Positions 43,639 to 52,683 of a DNA stretch of 64,000 nucleotides are shown here, piece after piece (the stretch's first letter is position 1; each line of letters starts with the position of its first letter). The translations under genes were made by a program, and so were the position numbers. The notes under the pieces were generated by a model. The model was not told the DNA's origin and searched no databases. It was given only the letters and a program-made list of their open reading frames with translations. The stretch is from JABLTI01 sp035528035 (GTDB lineage: Archaea > Asgardarchaeota > Heimdallarchaeia > JABLTI01), in assembly GCA_035528035.1 (NCBI GenBank), contig DATKZI010000053.1, positions 20,301 through 84,300 on the forward strand, written 5' to 3'.

Positions 43639-44766
43639 AGTGATCAATTATCAGGTGGGAAACAAGTAACGAATTACTTTATTATACTTACTCGAGCATG
43701 CAATTTAAAATGTAGATATTGTGGTGAAGATATTAGTTTCGAACAACCTCCCATTGATATAAATTACTCTTTAACAAGTCTGAAATCATTTATTGAAAAA
43801 GATCATTCGGATGTAACAGTTCAATTCTATGGTGGAGAACCATTACTTAGAATTTCCCTTATGGAACAAATAATTGATTCTTTGCCCACTGTCAAGCATT
43901 GGTCTGTGCAAACAAATGCTACTACATTACACAAAGTGCAATCACAATATTTAGGCAAGTTATCTACCATATTAGCCTCTATAGATGGTCGGAAAATCAC
44001 AACTGACTACAATCGAGGGGAAGGAATTTATGATAAAGTACTTGAGAATTGCTTGAAAGCACGAAAAAAAGGTTTTACAGGTGATTTAGTCGCACGTATG
44101 GCTACTTCTGAAGTAGCAGACATTTATGAGGAAGTAATTCATTTAGCTTCACTGAAGTCCCCAAAATTCGATCATATACATTGGCAATTGGATAGTCAAT
44201 GGGATGACGATCCTCATGCAAGATGGACTGATTTTAATTCATGGATTGATCTTTCATATAATCCTGGAATTAGTAAATTGGTAAAGTGGTGGCTTGAAGA
44301 AATGACTGAAGGACGATTCGTAGGGATTGTTCCTTTTATCCCAGTAATGAAATCTATTCTATTTGACATTCCATCTGAAATTCGTTGTGGTGCAGGTCTA
44401 GATTCTTTTGCAATAAATCCTGATGGCTCTATATCTGTATGCCCAATTTCTCCTGAGTTTACTTTCTCAATTGTAGGCAATATCAGTACAAGCTCACCTG
44501 ATTCAATTAAAAATTCTATGTATGTGAGTCAACCTTGTCCTCAATGTAAAGAATACAAAATTTGTGGTGGGCGATGTTTGTTTATCAACAAAACGAAACT
44601 TTGGGGAGAAGAGCAATATGCCAAAGTATGTGGTACAGTTAAACATCTTATATCCGAATTGTTATCAATAAAGCAAGATATCTTAGCTTTACTTGAGAAA
44701 GGTATTATTAGCAAACAAGAATTTGATTACCCTAAATACAATAATGGATGTGAAATTATCCCTTAA
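43639..44766 (+). CDS. Radical SAM/SPASM enzyme, start codon not identifiable
   Basis: A radical SAM protein whose cluster motif CNLKCRYC is encoded at 43699-43722, well upstream of the first in-frame ATG (43861). The barrel shows QFYGGEPLL. The C terminus has a SPASM-type Cys set (CGAGLD, CP, CPQCKEYKICGGRC). It resembles archaeal putative peptide-modifying radical SAM proteins such as the AF1577 type. The reading frame opens after TAG at 43636-43638 but contains no ATG, GTG or TTG before the motif. A GTG at 43640 in another frame opens for nine codons only. Either an unusual start, a one-base error or decay is involved. Confidence 0.8.
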   Translation, partial: SDQLSGGKQVTNYFIILTRACNLKCRYCGEDISFEQPPIDINYSLTSLKSFIEKDHSDVTVQFYGGEPLLRISLMEQIIDSLPTVKHWSVQTNATTLHKVQSQYLGKLSTILASIDGRKITTDYNRGEGIYDKVLENCLKARKKGFTGDLVARMATSEVADIYEEVIHLASLKSPKFDHIHWQLDSQWDDDPHARWTDFNSWIDLSYNPGISKLVKWWLEEMTEGRFVGIVPFIPVMKSILFDIPSEIRCGAGLDSFAINPDGSISVCPISPEFTFSIVGNISTSSPDSIKNSMYVSQPCPQCKEYKICGGRCLFINKTKLWGEEQYAKVCGTVKHLISELLSIKQDILALLEKGIISKQEFDYPKYNNGCEIIP

Positions 44767-44844
44767 AATTATTTTAAAGAATAGTTCCTCTCCTTATACT
44801 CTATTCTAGTAATCTTCAATATTTCTAATTTTATAGCATCACTT

Positions 44845-45801
44845 TTAGTATTCAATTTCAAGTGATTTTAGAATAATATTTGATAATTCTTTTCTTTCTT
44901 CATTAGTATTAAGAGAGATATTTGCTTCGATAACATCTATACCTAAATTTTCTATTGATGGTCTTAATTTTTTATCTGATTTACAAATAATTAACGTATC
45001 AAGAAATTCTTCATATAGTGTAGCAATACCTAAAGAAGAAGGTTCAATGTTTAATTGCTTCATAAGTTGTGCTGCTGGACCACTGAATGCTTTCCCACTG
45101 CTTAAAGGTGAAACAGCAATAATTTTTGCTTTTGTCTTTTTTAGTGCTTCTTTGAATCGTTTCATAGCTAGCATTGGTCTAATACTAGTTATAGGATTAC
45201 TTGGACCTATTATAATAGCTTGGGAATTCTTTATAGCTTTAAGTGTATCATCACTTGGTTTTGCTGTTTTACTTCCACAATAAATTACCTCTTTTACTGA
45301 AAGATTTTCTCGTAATTTAACTGTATACTCTTGAAAAGAAAGACGTTCATTATTCTGTGTAATCATAGATGTTCGTATGGAATCATTTGTCATTGGTAGT
45401 ATTTTAGCCTTGATTTTTAATTTTTGACAAAGAAGTTTTGTTGTTTCAGTAAGAGTAAAACCTGATGAAAGTAGTCTATTGCGAGTAAGGTGTAAAGCGA
45501 AATCCTTGTCTCCTAGATGAAACCATGTTTCCTCGTCTAAATTAGCTAATTGCTGTAATGTGGAAAAGGTGTCATCTGTAACCCCCCAGAATTTCTTTAA
45601 ATCTAATTGCTCGCTAAAAAGATACAATAGTGTATCTACATCAGGTGAAACAAGAATACCATAAAACTTGTCATCATCACCGGTATTCCCAATGATGGTT
45701 AGCTCTTCATCGGAGAGTATTTTTCTAATGCCTATAAGAAGCTTTGGTGTACCAGTTCCTCCAGAGAGAAAGGTGATTTTTCTGAGAGTCATCTTAATCA
45801 C
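44845..45801 (-). CDS. cofD: 2-phospho-L-lactate transferase (coenzyme F420 synthesis)
   Basis: CofD transfers the lactyl-phosphate (or related) group to the deazaflavin Fo to give F420-0. The N-terminal LSGGTGTPKLLIGI, the NTGDDDKFYGILVSPDVDT segment, and GPSNPITSI in the middle are diagnostic, and 318 residues is standard. CofC and CofE are not in the window. It shows the organism makes F420, in line with the H4MPT/methanofuran genes downstream. Confidence 0.94.
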   Translation of the reverse strand: MIKMTLRKITFLSGGTGTPKLLIGIRKILSDEELTIIGNTGDDDKFYGILVSPDVDTLLYLFSEQLDLKKFWGVTDDTFSTLQQLANLDEETWFHLGDKDFALHLTRNRLLSSGFTLTETTKLLCQKLKIKAKILPMTNDSIRTSMITQNNERLSFQEYTVKLRENLSVKEVIYCGSKTAKPSDDTLKAIKNSQAIIIGPSNPITSIRPMLAMKRFKEALKKTKAKIIAVSPLSSGKAFSGPAAQLMKQLNIEPSSLGIATLYEEFLDTLIICKSDKKLRPSIENLGIDVIEANISLNTNEERKELSNIILKSLEIEY

Positions 45802-45899
45802 AATTAATAATCTAAATAACTAATAATTTAAAATAATTCCAATTGTTAATAATTACTTAAATAAGACATTGGTACGGATATAAAATAATATCCAATTAG

Positions 45900-46631
45900 G
45901 TGTATACTTTGGCAAAAATTCAAAATAAAGATACAACGGAAACTCAGAAAGATCATAAAAATTTCGAAAATGAAAATCCGTCTTTACCAGAATTAGGGGT
46001 CACAAGTGAAGTTAATAATTGCCAAAGTGAAAAATCAAAATTAAAATCAAAGGAAAAAGGAACCTTTGCACGCATTCTTTCAGTAATATTTAGTTGGACA
46101 GCAATTCAATTATTTTTTTCACACCATCCCTTCTGTGAGACTTTTGATAACCATGTATTTAAAATTGGAAAACTTCGTTTTTGTAAAGGTTGTTTTCTAA
46201 GCTATCCTATTGCCTATACAATACCTATCATTTATTTCATCTGGAAAGCAGCACGCAGTTTTCTCTTATTTACTCCTTTATGGATCTCGAATTTGTGGTG
46301 GTTTACAATTTATACAGCGATCTTTACTTTCATCACACGTTACTTAGGAAGACGATCTATGTTTGCAAATGACTTGTCCAAATTTATTAGAGGAGCACTC
46401 GCAGGTTTTCTCTTCATCATAATTATTTCTGAAATTTGGTATTTGAAAATAATTGCTGCTGTAGCACTTTTTGGTGGTATGCTGTACTTAAGTTTGAAAA
46501 GGGGAAAAGAAATGCAACATACATGCAATCAATGTGAATATGGAGGAGATTTCAATAATTGTCCTGGTTGGAGAGATATTAGTGAAATCTTTTCCACAGA
46601 AAAGTCTGAATCATCACTAAAAAAGGAATAG
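45900..46631 (+). CDS. DUF2085-type membrane protein
   Basis: A 243-residue protein with a polar N-terminal ~55 residues, then HHPFCETFDNH...RFCKGCFLSYPIAY, which matches the His/Cys pattern of DUF2085 membrane proteins. Three to four hydrophobic helices follow, then a CNQCEYGGDFNNCPGW tail with further Cys residues, so metal binding is possible. The start may be GTG at 45900 or TTG three codons later. It is divergent from cofD. Function is unknown. Confidence 0.7.
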   Translation: MYTLAKIQNKDTTETQKDHKNFENENPSLPELGVTSEVNNCQSEKSKLKSKEKGTFARILSVIFSWTAIQLFFSHHPFCETFDNHVFKIGKLRFCKGCFLSYPIAYTIPIIYFIWKAARSFLLFTPLWISNLWWFTIYTAIFTFITRYLGRRSMFANDLSKFIRGALAGFLFIIIISEIWYLKIIAAVALFGGMLYLSLKRGKEMQHTCNQCEYGGDFNNCPGWRDISEIFSTEKSESSLKKE

Positions 46632-46684
46632 CTCAGAAATAAAAATCCAGTTCTCAAAAAGATAATCAGTATGTTCATAATACA

Positions 46685-46924
46685 CTATTGTGGTTTGGAA
46701 TTTAAGGCCCATTCTAATAATTCCCTTCTTTTGAGTTCTTTAGAATAAACCTCTTCAATTAAAAATGATTTTTGACTATCTTTAGTAAAATTGTCTATAA
46801 GATCATTATGATCTCTTATAACCCAAAGAGCTTTGCATAATTGCTCATTACTCATTTTGCGAGCCTTTTTTATTAGCTTTCGTTTATAAAGGAATAAAGA
46901 AGGCTTCCTATCAACACCAATCAT
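46685..46924 (-). CDS. Small uncharacterised helical protein
   Basis: About 79 residues from the ATG at 46924, which has AAAGGA upstream; an upstream ATG at 46963 would add 13 residues. Charged and helical, with KARKMSNEQLCKALWVIRDHNDL in the middle. No family, membrane segment or metal motif is recognised. Confidence 0.5.
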   Translation of the reverse strand: MIGVDRKPSLFLYKRKLIKKARKMSNEQLCKALWVIRDHNDLIDNFTKDSQKSFLIEEVYSKELKRRELLEWALNSKPQ

Positions 46925-46963
46925 TGTAATGAATCCTTTTCTCTTTAATAAAATATAACTCAC

Positions 46964-47276
46964 TATAAATTAAATTAATTTCCTAGTGACTCTTTATATG
47001 TAACGCCATAAGCATACTCAAAGAAGAAAAGATGAAAAATATTTATAAAGCCATAAATAGTATTAACAATGCTTTTTAGCTCTCCTTTTAGAGAAAAAGC
47101 CTTGAGAATTATTTAAAAAGAGAATTCTCTCGGTGACAAAAACTTTTTTAAGCACATATAAACTAAATAGTTTAGCATCTAAACCTTTATGGTTTAGAGC
47201 CTTGATTCATACTGAATCAATACAAACCAAAATTTAAAATTTATAGGTTGAACCGAAAATTTTTGGTGATCACCTT
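46964..47276. promoter_or_regulatory. Structured leader/promoter region of the solute-binding protein gene
   Basis: About 313 bases. A TATA-like ACATATAAACTAAAT (47154-47168) is followed by three consecutive perfect inverted repeats: CTAAA-TAG-TTTAG (47163-47175), CTAAACC-TTTAT-GGTTTAG (47179-47197) and TTGATTCA-TAC-TGAATCAA (47202-47220). A 12-base palindrome AGAGAATTCTCT lies at 47119-47130. The first two repeats share CTAAA half-sites, which suggests operators. If transcription starts near 47185, the last hairpin would be in the mRNA leader. Confidence 0.55.
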
Positions 47277-49151
47277 ATGAAAGTGAACAAAGTTAAAACA
47301 ACCGCCCTTGTCGGCGTTATCTTAACATTATTTGTCGTTAGTGCTTTTGCTACACAACCAAAAGCAACTAAAGCTATTGATCCCTTCTTTACATTAGTAG
47401 CTAAGACAAATGGTGGAGGTACAAGACCTGACTATCTTAACTTCTTAAGACAACACTTGGCAAGAATCGGTATTGATGTAAGTGTAATTATACAGGACTG
47501 GCCTACATTTGTAGGAGAATTGATCGCCTTTAGAGATTTCGACATTTGTTATGTTGGTCTCCAAGGAGGCGGTGCTGACCCAGACTTTACTGGTGTCTAT
47601 GACGAAAACGGCTCACTCAACTTGTTTGGGTATGATACAAGCATGGACTGGGATGATGACCTTAATACCGGACTTAATGAATGGTATATGAAACAAGGTA
47701 CTCTTATTATGCCTCCCGACTCAGAAGAACGTGTACAACATTACTGGGATTGGGAACAATATATGATGGATAAAATTAATCCACTCTTACCAACCTTTGC
47801 TCCAAAAGCATATATCTCTCAATGGTCAAACCTCAAGGGATATAACTATACAGATGGAATTCGTCAATCTTTTGGTAAAATGTACTATGATGGTTCTCAC
47901 ACAGGACAATTAACCACAGATGAATTAGTCATAACTGATGCTGCTTGGTCTGATTTGAACCCCTTGTTCCAAGATGATACTTCTTCAAGCTATATTAGCT
48001 CAGCTGTACTTGATACTCTCATTTGGTATGATGCTGACTTAAGCGCCTGGCCAAACTTAGCAGATAGCTATTCTTATCTTAATGATACAACAATCGAAAT
48101 TTCAGTTCGTGATGGCATTAAATGGGCACCAGGTCCAGATGCAATGACTGGTTATGAATTAGACATCAAAGATGTTTACTTTACCTTCTATGCCTGGAAG
48201 ACTGTTTCAAATGATATCCACTTATGGGACTGGATCGAAGATATGGAAATTATCGATGATTATACCATGAAAATCTATGTCGATGCAGATAGTTCTACTG
48301 CAGGTAATCAAGCATATGCTCCATCCTTACCAGCATTAGCAACCAGAATCTTACCAGAACATTACTTGAACCAAAGCCAATTAGGTGATGGAGTTACTCC
48401 AGACGTATCACATCCAGCCTGGAATACCTACGCAACCAATGCTTTTGGTACTGGTCCATTTGAAATCTCTGACTTTACAGAAGGTGTTGAAACCGTACTC
48501 ACAATGAGAACAGATTATTGGGGTCTTGATGAAACAATCACAGACGATACAGCCCTTGACTGGTTAAACAGATGGGGTTTTGGTACCGCATATGATGCCA
48601 ATGGTCTCACTCAACAAAGAATCAGAATTATTCCTGATAGACAAACCGCTATCCTCGAATTTGAGGCAGGTAAAGTAGATATTGAAGGAGTCACTGACTT
48701 CCCAGATAAAAGGGATGAAATGATGACTGATCCAGACTTCACAATCCAATCTGATACAACCTTTGCTTATGGTTTCTATGGCTATAACATGCGAGAAACT
48801 AGACCAGAAGTTGGTGATAGAACTCTAAGTATAATCGATCCAACACTTACAAATGGTTTAGCACTCAGAAAAGCTATGTCCTATGCTGTAGACAGAAATG
48901 AAATCAATGATGTTGTCCACAGAGGCGAATATACCCTTACTGACTGGCCTATTTATCCAAAGATGGGTATTTGGTGTAATCCAAACATCATCAGATACAA
49001 CCATGATCTTGACAAGGCTAGAGAGTATATGGCAATAGCCGGATTTGGTGAATATACACCAACAGCTCCTGGATTCACACTATTGATTACCCTCTCTTCC
49101 ATTATGTTAGTTGCTTCCGTAGCTGGCATAATCATTAAAAAGAAGAAATAA
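47277..49151 (+). CDS. Membrane-anchored family-5 solute-binding protein, apparently circularly permuted
   Basis: A 624-residue secreted protein with an N-terminal signal (about residues 8-26) and a C-terminal anchor (about 600-620) ending in KKKK. Residues about 215-600 read as the usual start and middle of a family-5 peptide-binding protein: WPNLADSYSYLNDTTIEISVRDGIKWAPG, then TGPFEISDF, and LRKAMSYAVDRNEI with KAREYMAIAGF. The segment that normally ends the family (YLNFLRQHLARIGIDVSV, DWPTFVGELIAFRDFDI, then GADPDF) appears instead at residues 55-105, after the signal. Domain order therefore looks permuted. No ABC permease or ATPase is adjacent. A GGTGATC ribosome binding site precedes the ATG. 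Confidence 0.8.
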   Translation: MKVNKVKTTALVGVILTLFVVSAFATQPKATKAIDPFFTLVAKTNGGGTRPDYLNFLRQHLARIGIDVSVIIQDWPTFVGELIAFRDFDICYVGLQGGGADPDFTGVYDENGSLNLFGYDTSMDWDDDLNTGLNEWYMKQGTLIMPPDSEERVQHYWDWEQYMMDKINPLLPTFAPKAYISQWSNLKGYNYTDGIRQSFGKMYYDGSHTGQLTTDELVITDAAWSDLNPLFQDDTSSSYISSAVLDTLIWYDADLSAWPNLADSYSYLNDTTIEISVRDGIKWAPGPDAMTGYELDIKDVYFTFYAWKTVSNDIHLWDWIEDMEIIDDYTMKIYVDADSSTAGNQAYAPSLPALATRILPEHYLNQSQLGDGVTPDVSHPAWNTYATNAFGTGPFEISDFTEGVETVLTMRTDYWGLDETITDDTALDWLNRWGFGTAYDANGLTQQRIRIIPDRQTAILEFEAGKVDIEGVTDFPDKRDEMMTDPDFTIQSDTTFAYGFYGYNMRETRPEVGDRTLSIIDPTLTNGLALRKAMSYAVDRNEINDVVHRGEYTLTDWPIYPKMGIWCNPNIIRYNHDLDKAREYMAIAGFGEYTPTAPGFTLLITLSSIMLVASVAGIIIKKKK

Positions 49152-49175
49152 GTGATTAATCAGTGAAATGTGAGT

Positions 49176-49214
49176 AGCAGCGGAATAAATCTGCTGCAAA
49201 ACTCTTTTTTTTTT
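49176..49214 (+). terminator. Hairpin plus T10 terminator after the solute-binding protein gene
   Basis: AGCAG (49176-49180) pairs with CTGCT (49191-49195) around a 10-base loop, and a run of ten T follows at 49205-49214. It lies 24 bases past the stop codon, so it probably ends that transcript before tRNA-Glu. Confidence 0.65.
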
Positions 49215-49312
49215 ATTCCTTTTACCAATATTTTTGATTGAATTTCTTTTTTTGTAGTACAAGAAAGATTTAAAACTAAGTAATTTTTCCAAAGACTGCC
49301 GTAAACATTTCT

Positions 49313-49390
49313 GCCCCGATGGTGTAGTTCGGCCAATCATTGCAGCCTTTCGAGTTGTAGACTCGGGTTCAAATCCCGGTCGGGGCACCA
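49313..49390 (+). tRNA. tRNA-Glu (TTC), CCA encoded
   Basis: The acceptor GCCCCGA pairs with TCGGGGC, then A and an encoded CCA. The anticodon stem GCAGC/GTTGT (with G-T pairs) holds loop CTTTCGA, giving anticodon TTC (Glu). The T arm is TCGGG-TTCAAAT-CCCGG. No intron. Confidence 0.95.
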
Positions 49391-49452
49391 AATTTTCTTT
49401 TCAAGAAAGGTTTTTGTATTGTTATATTCTATCATTTTACTGGTGTTTTTCA

Positions 49453-49830
49453 ATGTCTAAATTGGAAGTTTATCCAATTACATTCAGAATAGATGGTGTT
49501 GGAATAGTAGAAGGAGAATTATATCGAGTAAAAGCTCCCCAATCAGTTGAGAATATTTGGTATGCTCTACCAATAAGTTGTCGAGTAAGGGTTCAAGATA
49601 ATAATCAAGCTCATTTTCTTATTGATACCCAAAATAAAGCTGAACATCCAACTTTTAATATTGAACCTGGGGATATAACTTATCAACCTATGAGTAAAGC
49701 AATAATTGTTTTTTGGGAAAAGGCAAAACCATATGTAGAAGTAAATATAATTGGTAAAATTACTAAAAATATTGACCTCTTTAAAACAATGAGAAACTTG
49801 TCAAGGGTTGTTATTGAGAAACAAAAATAG
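49453..49830 (+). CDS. Cyclophilin-like fold protein (DUF369/TM1367 type)
   Basis: About 125 residues from the ATG at 49453, chosen because MSKLEVYPITF is the natural N terminus; the preceding 13 codons are hydrophobic and unlikely to be translated. The sequence is beta-rich with GIVEGELYRVKAPQSVENIW, LPISCRVRV and GDITYQP...IIVFWEKAKPY, as in archaeal cyclophilin-like proteins of the TM1367 type. The catalytic role is unclear in that family. Confidence 0.7.
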   Translation: MSKLEVYPITFRIDGVGIVEGELYRVKAPQSVENIWYALPISCRVRVQDNNQAHFLIDTQNKAEHPTFNIEPGDITYQPMSKAIIVFWEKAKPYVEVNIIGKITKNIDLFKTMRNLSRVVIEKQK

Positions 49831-49857
49831 GCATTTACATACCCTTTCCTTTCATTC

Positions 49858-50046
49858 TTACTCCAAGCGTGTTTTCCAAACAGCCATTCCGCAACCATTA
49901 CATTCGATTTTTTGCTGATACCCTTTTCGAGAGTAATAAATCTTAAGTAAGAGTGATTGACCACATTTGCCACATTTTTCTTCCATAATTTTGGTTTCCA
50001 TTAAAACCAAATCTTCTTCTTTTATTTTAGAATCTTTAGTGAACAT
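49858..50046 (-). CDS. Small zinc-ribbon protein
   Basis: A 62-residue protein with C-G-K-C and C-N-G-C pairs about 21 residues apart (residues about 25-53), forming a single zinc ribbon. A start at the internal ATG (residue 16) is also possible. Function is unknown. It follows the KaiC-like gene on the same strand. Confidence 0.65.
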   Translation of the reverse strand: MFTKDSKIKEEDLVLMETKIMEEKCGKCGQSLLLKIYYSRKGYQQKIECNGCGMAVWKTRLE

Positions 50047-50117
50047 ACATATCCAATCCTTGGAAATTAAGTAAAATAATTAACCGGAACCTATCCGGTT
50101 CCTATTAGTAGTTTGTA

Positions 50118-50849
50118 TTAAACAAATAGATTTTCTGCTGATAAAACTACGCAACCATTTTGTGTTAATTCAAATGGTCGACGAACTAATTCATGGTTAA
50201 TTCCCCTCATTTTTCTAATGTAAATACTTCTCACAAGTCGTTGATTTATTTCTTGTATATCGAGAACAATAACACCAGAAGCCATAAATTCTTCTACACC
50301 ATAGCGAGAGATTTCACCACTTTGTGTCATCTCACTGGTAACAATAGTAGTACATTTTAAACTTGACATAACAGCACTTAATTTAAGTATCTCACGACGA
50401 ATTCTTAATTCACTTTCTAGGGATAAAGCTAATGCTGTCATAGAATCAATAACAACTCTTTCAGCACCAAGTTCATCAATTAATGTAATAAGCGTAGTTA
50501 ACAAATCATCTATTTCTAATCTAATGCTATATTTTTCTTGCGAAGCAACACCTGCCCGCATTGAGAATCCATCTACTAAAGCTAAAAGATTTTCTTTTTC
50601 CAAACTTTCTAGTTTCCAATTATAACTAGCAAAATTCTGCCGAACAGTTTTTGGGCTTTCATCAAAAGTAACATAAATTCCTGGATCACCATGATCAAGA
50701 ATTCCTCTGTAGATATATTGAGTTGCTAAAGTGGTTTTTCCACCACCTGCTGGACCACTGAGAAGGATAGTTCTTCCTTTAGGCAAACCGCCATTTAGCA
50801 TTTTATCTAAACCAGGAATTCCTGTTTCTACTCTGGCAATTTCACTCAT
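50118..50849 (-). CDS. KaiC/RadA-like single-domain ATPase
   Basis: A 243-residue RecA-superfamily ATPase of the archaeal KaiC-like group. It opens with the typical RVETGIPGLDKMLNGGLPKGRTILLSG lead-in, Walker A GPAGGGKTT (about residues 31-39), the catalytic Glu in YVTFDESP, and Walker B VVIDSMTAL. The C-terminal RRPFELTQNGCVVL closes the domain. It is one domain, not the tandem form of cyanobacterial KaiC. Such proteins are thought to be regulatory or signalling ATPases. It follows the mfn operon on the same strand after about 70 bases. Confidence 0.88.
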   Translation of the reverse strand: MSEIARVETGIPGLDKMLNGGLPKGRTILLSGPAGGGKTTLATQYIYRGILDHGDPGIYVTFDESPKTVRQNFASYNWKLESLEKENLLALVDGFSMRAGVASQEKYSIRLEIDDLLTTLITLIDELGAERVVIDSMTALALSLESELRIRREILKLSAVMSSLKCTTIVTSEMTQSGEISRYGVEEFMASGVIVLDIQEINQRLVRSIYIRKMRGINHELVRRPFELTQNGCVVLSAENLFV

Positions 50850-50917
50850 TGTATAATTTTCTCCTAGTGTTAATTAATTCAAGTAAATAAAATTCTTATG
50901 TTTGTAGCAATATTCTC

Positions 50918-51601
50918 CTATCTTAAAATTTCTGTTGTAATTGTCGTTTTTCCCGCTAATATTGCTTCTATTCTTTCAGGATTAAGCCCATTTACAATAA
51001 AAGCGGTAATGTTTTCTTTCAATAATAAATCTGGTGTTAGTGGATCCAAAGGACTTTCAGCTAATTTTTTTAATTCTTCACAAGTAATTTCTGAGATTAG
51101 CTGTTTATTTTTTATTACACCATCAACATCCTTTAAGAAAATTACTTTTTTAATTCCTAGATAAGAAGCTATCTCACAAGCTAGTGAATCACTAGTTGTT
51201 TTCCACGAATGCTCTAATTTGCTTTTATTTTGAGCAAAATCTAGAACCTCTAAAATAGGGATATTTTTCAGAGAGTTCGTTTTTATCTTTGTTTTAATAT
51301 TTCTAATATTTTCTATAATTGAGTGTGGAATGATTTCCTTTAAAAGCAAACCATGTTGGTCAATTGCATGTATAGCCATCCAATGAGCAGTTTCATCACT
51401 AAAATGAAAATCTTGCTGAATTTTTCTTATTGTTTCTGCAAAGATTCCCCCTCCAGGAATGATTACAAAATTTCCTTTTTCCTGATACAGATCGTATAGA
51501 AGTTCTGCTAGTTGCTTTATCTGCTTTCTAGTTCCTCTTTCTGTTATTGATCCACCAAATTTAATCAAGGCTGTAATATTTACTTCTGCTACCAATTTCA
51601 T
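50918..51601 (-). CDS. mfnE: Aminomethylfuran phosphate kinase-like (amino acid kinase family)
   Basis: A 227-residue amino-acid-kinase-fold protein of the archaeal aspartokinase-related family (COG2054). It opens with LIKFGGSITERG and has FVIIPGGGIFAETIR (about residues 43-57) and VIFLKDVDGVIKN. In methanogens this family member MfnE phosphorylates (5-aminomethylfuran-3-yl)methyl phosphate in methanofuran synthesis. The 4-base overlap with the mfnF-like gene and the following mfnD-like gene support that role here. Length agrees with the family. Confidence 0.85.
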   Translation of the reverse strand: MKLVAEVNITALIKFGGSITERGTRKQIKQLAELLYDLYQEKGNFVIIPGGGIFAETIRKIQQDFHFSDETAHWMAIHAIDQHGLLLKEIIPHSIIENIRNIKTKIKTNSLKNIPILEVLDFAQNKSKLEHSWKTTSDSLACEIASYLGIKKVIFLKDVDGVIKNKQLISEITCEELKKLAESPLDPLTPDLLLKENITAFIVNGLNPERIEAILAGKTTITTEILR

Positions 51602-52674
51602 TCCTCTTCTTTTTGGTAATCCTTAAGATAATCTTCAGCAAAAAGCATTATTAACGCATAAACACCAAAGCAATTATGGGTTTTTTCATCCAGTAATTCA
51701 TTTGTAAGAATTTCTTCGTAAAAACCGTTCATTCGTATCAAGGGTATTCCTATTGGTATTGCTCCAGACCCAGTCAAAATGATTTGTGGTTTCAATTGGA
51801 ACCGATTGTAATAATCATTTAATACAGCATTAAAAGCATTAGATAATTGCATGAGATGTTTCCTCTGAATTTGTTTTACTATATCAAGAACATCTTGCTC
51901 TGATAATTGATTTAAATCTGAGCAAATAATCCTAGAAATTCTTGCTAATGAGTTCTTTTTGCTTACAGGCTTTCCATCAGCTGTTTCTACAGAAAATTCT
52001 TCCTCTTTTATTACTCCCAGTAGATAATAAATATCTCCAGTTGTCGCAAATAGCTCACTTGCTAGTGGAATGATCTTTGTATTTAATTTAATTTCATGAG
52101 TGAGTGCTATAACATTTGTTCGTAATAATCCCGAGTAAATTAATTCCCTGCTAATTAGTCGCTCAAGATCATTTTTTCCTTGAGCTACTACTTTGCCTTC
52201 GAAGATTGGTATCAAATCTGTTGTTGTTGAACCAATATCAACCAATAATGCATTTGGATATTTTTTCCCTAAAAAAGCTGCTGTAGCAACCCAATTAGAA
52301 GCAGCAACAGTAAGCCAATGTTCTCCAGCTTCATCACATAAAATAAATCTATTTCGAACATCAAAAATCATGGGTGATTGTTCAGAGAAAACTTGCGTCA
52401 CATATGAACAAATAGCTTCAATGCCTTCCTTCTTTGTTTGAAAACAATCGGCTAGTTCTGCAGTAGTCACACAAACAACATTTGAGATTGTTCCATAAAG
52501 ACTTTCAAGTTCCTTTTTTAAATTTAATAAGAGTTGGGGATATTCATTATTTTTTTTCCAAAAAGGAAAATATTTTGATTCTGCTACCAATAGTTCTGAA
52601 ACATCTTCTTGATGTTTAAGTAGAACATATTTGGTATTTGCACCACCAATATCCAAACCTAAAATTATATTCAT
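51598..52674 (-). CDS. mfnF: Methanofuran synthesis protein MfnF-like (H4MPT-linked C1 transfer protein)
   Basis: A 358-residue protein of the hydantoinase/ASKHA-like family COG1548. It opens with LGLDIGGANTKYVLL, with LLVDIGSTTTDLIPI near residue 140 and LTGSGAIPIGIP near 290, which together form the phosphate-binding motifs of the fold. In methanogens MfnF couples the furan pyrophosphate to tyramine-glutamate. It is sandwiched between mfnD (9 bases upstream) and mfnE (4-base overlap), so it is one operon. The gene name is from family knowledge rather than direct proof. Confidence 0.85.
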   Translation of the reverse strand: MNIILGLDIGGANTKYVLLKHQEDVSELLVAESKYFPFWKKNNEYPQLLLNLKKELESLYGTISNVVCVTTAELADCFQTKKEGIEAICSYVTQVFSEQSPMIFDVRNRFILCDEAGEHWLTVAASNWVATAAFLGKKYPNALLVDIGSTTTDLIPIFEGKVVAQGKNDLERLISRELIYSGLLRTNVIALTHEIKLNTKIIPLASELFATTGDIYYLLGVIKEEEFSVETADGKPVSKKNSLARISRIICSDLNQLSEQDVLDIVKQIQRKHLMQLSNAFNAVLNDYYNRFQLKPQIILTGSGAIPIGIPLIRMNGFYEEILTNELLDEKTHNCFGVYALIMLFAEDYLKDYQKEEE

Positions 52675-52683
52675 GCTACTCAG

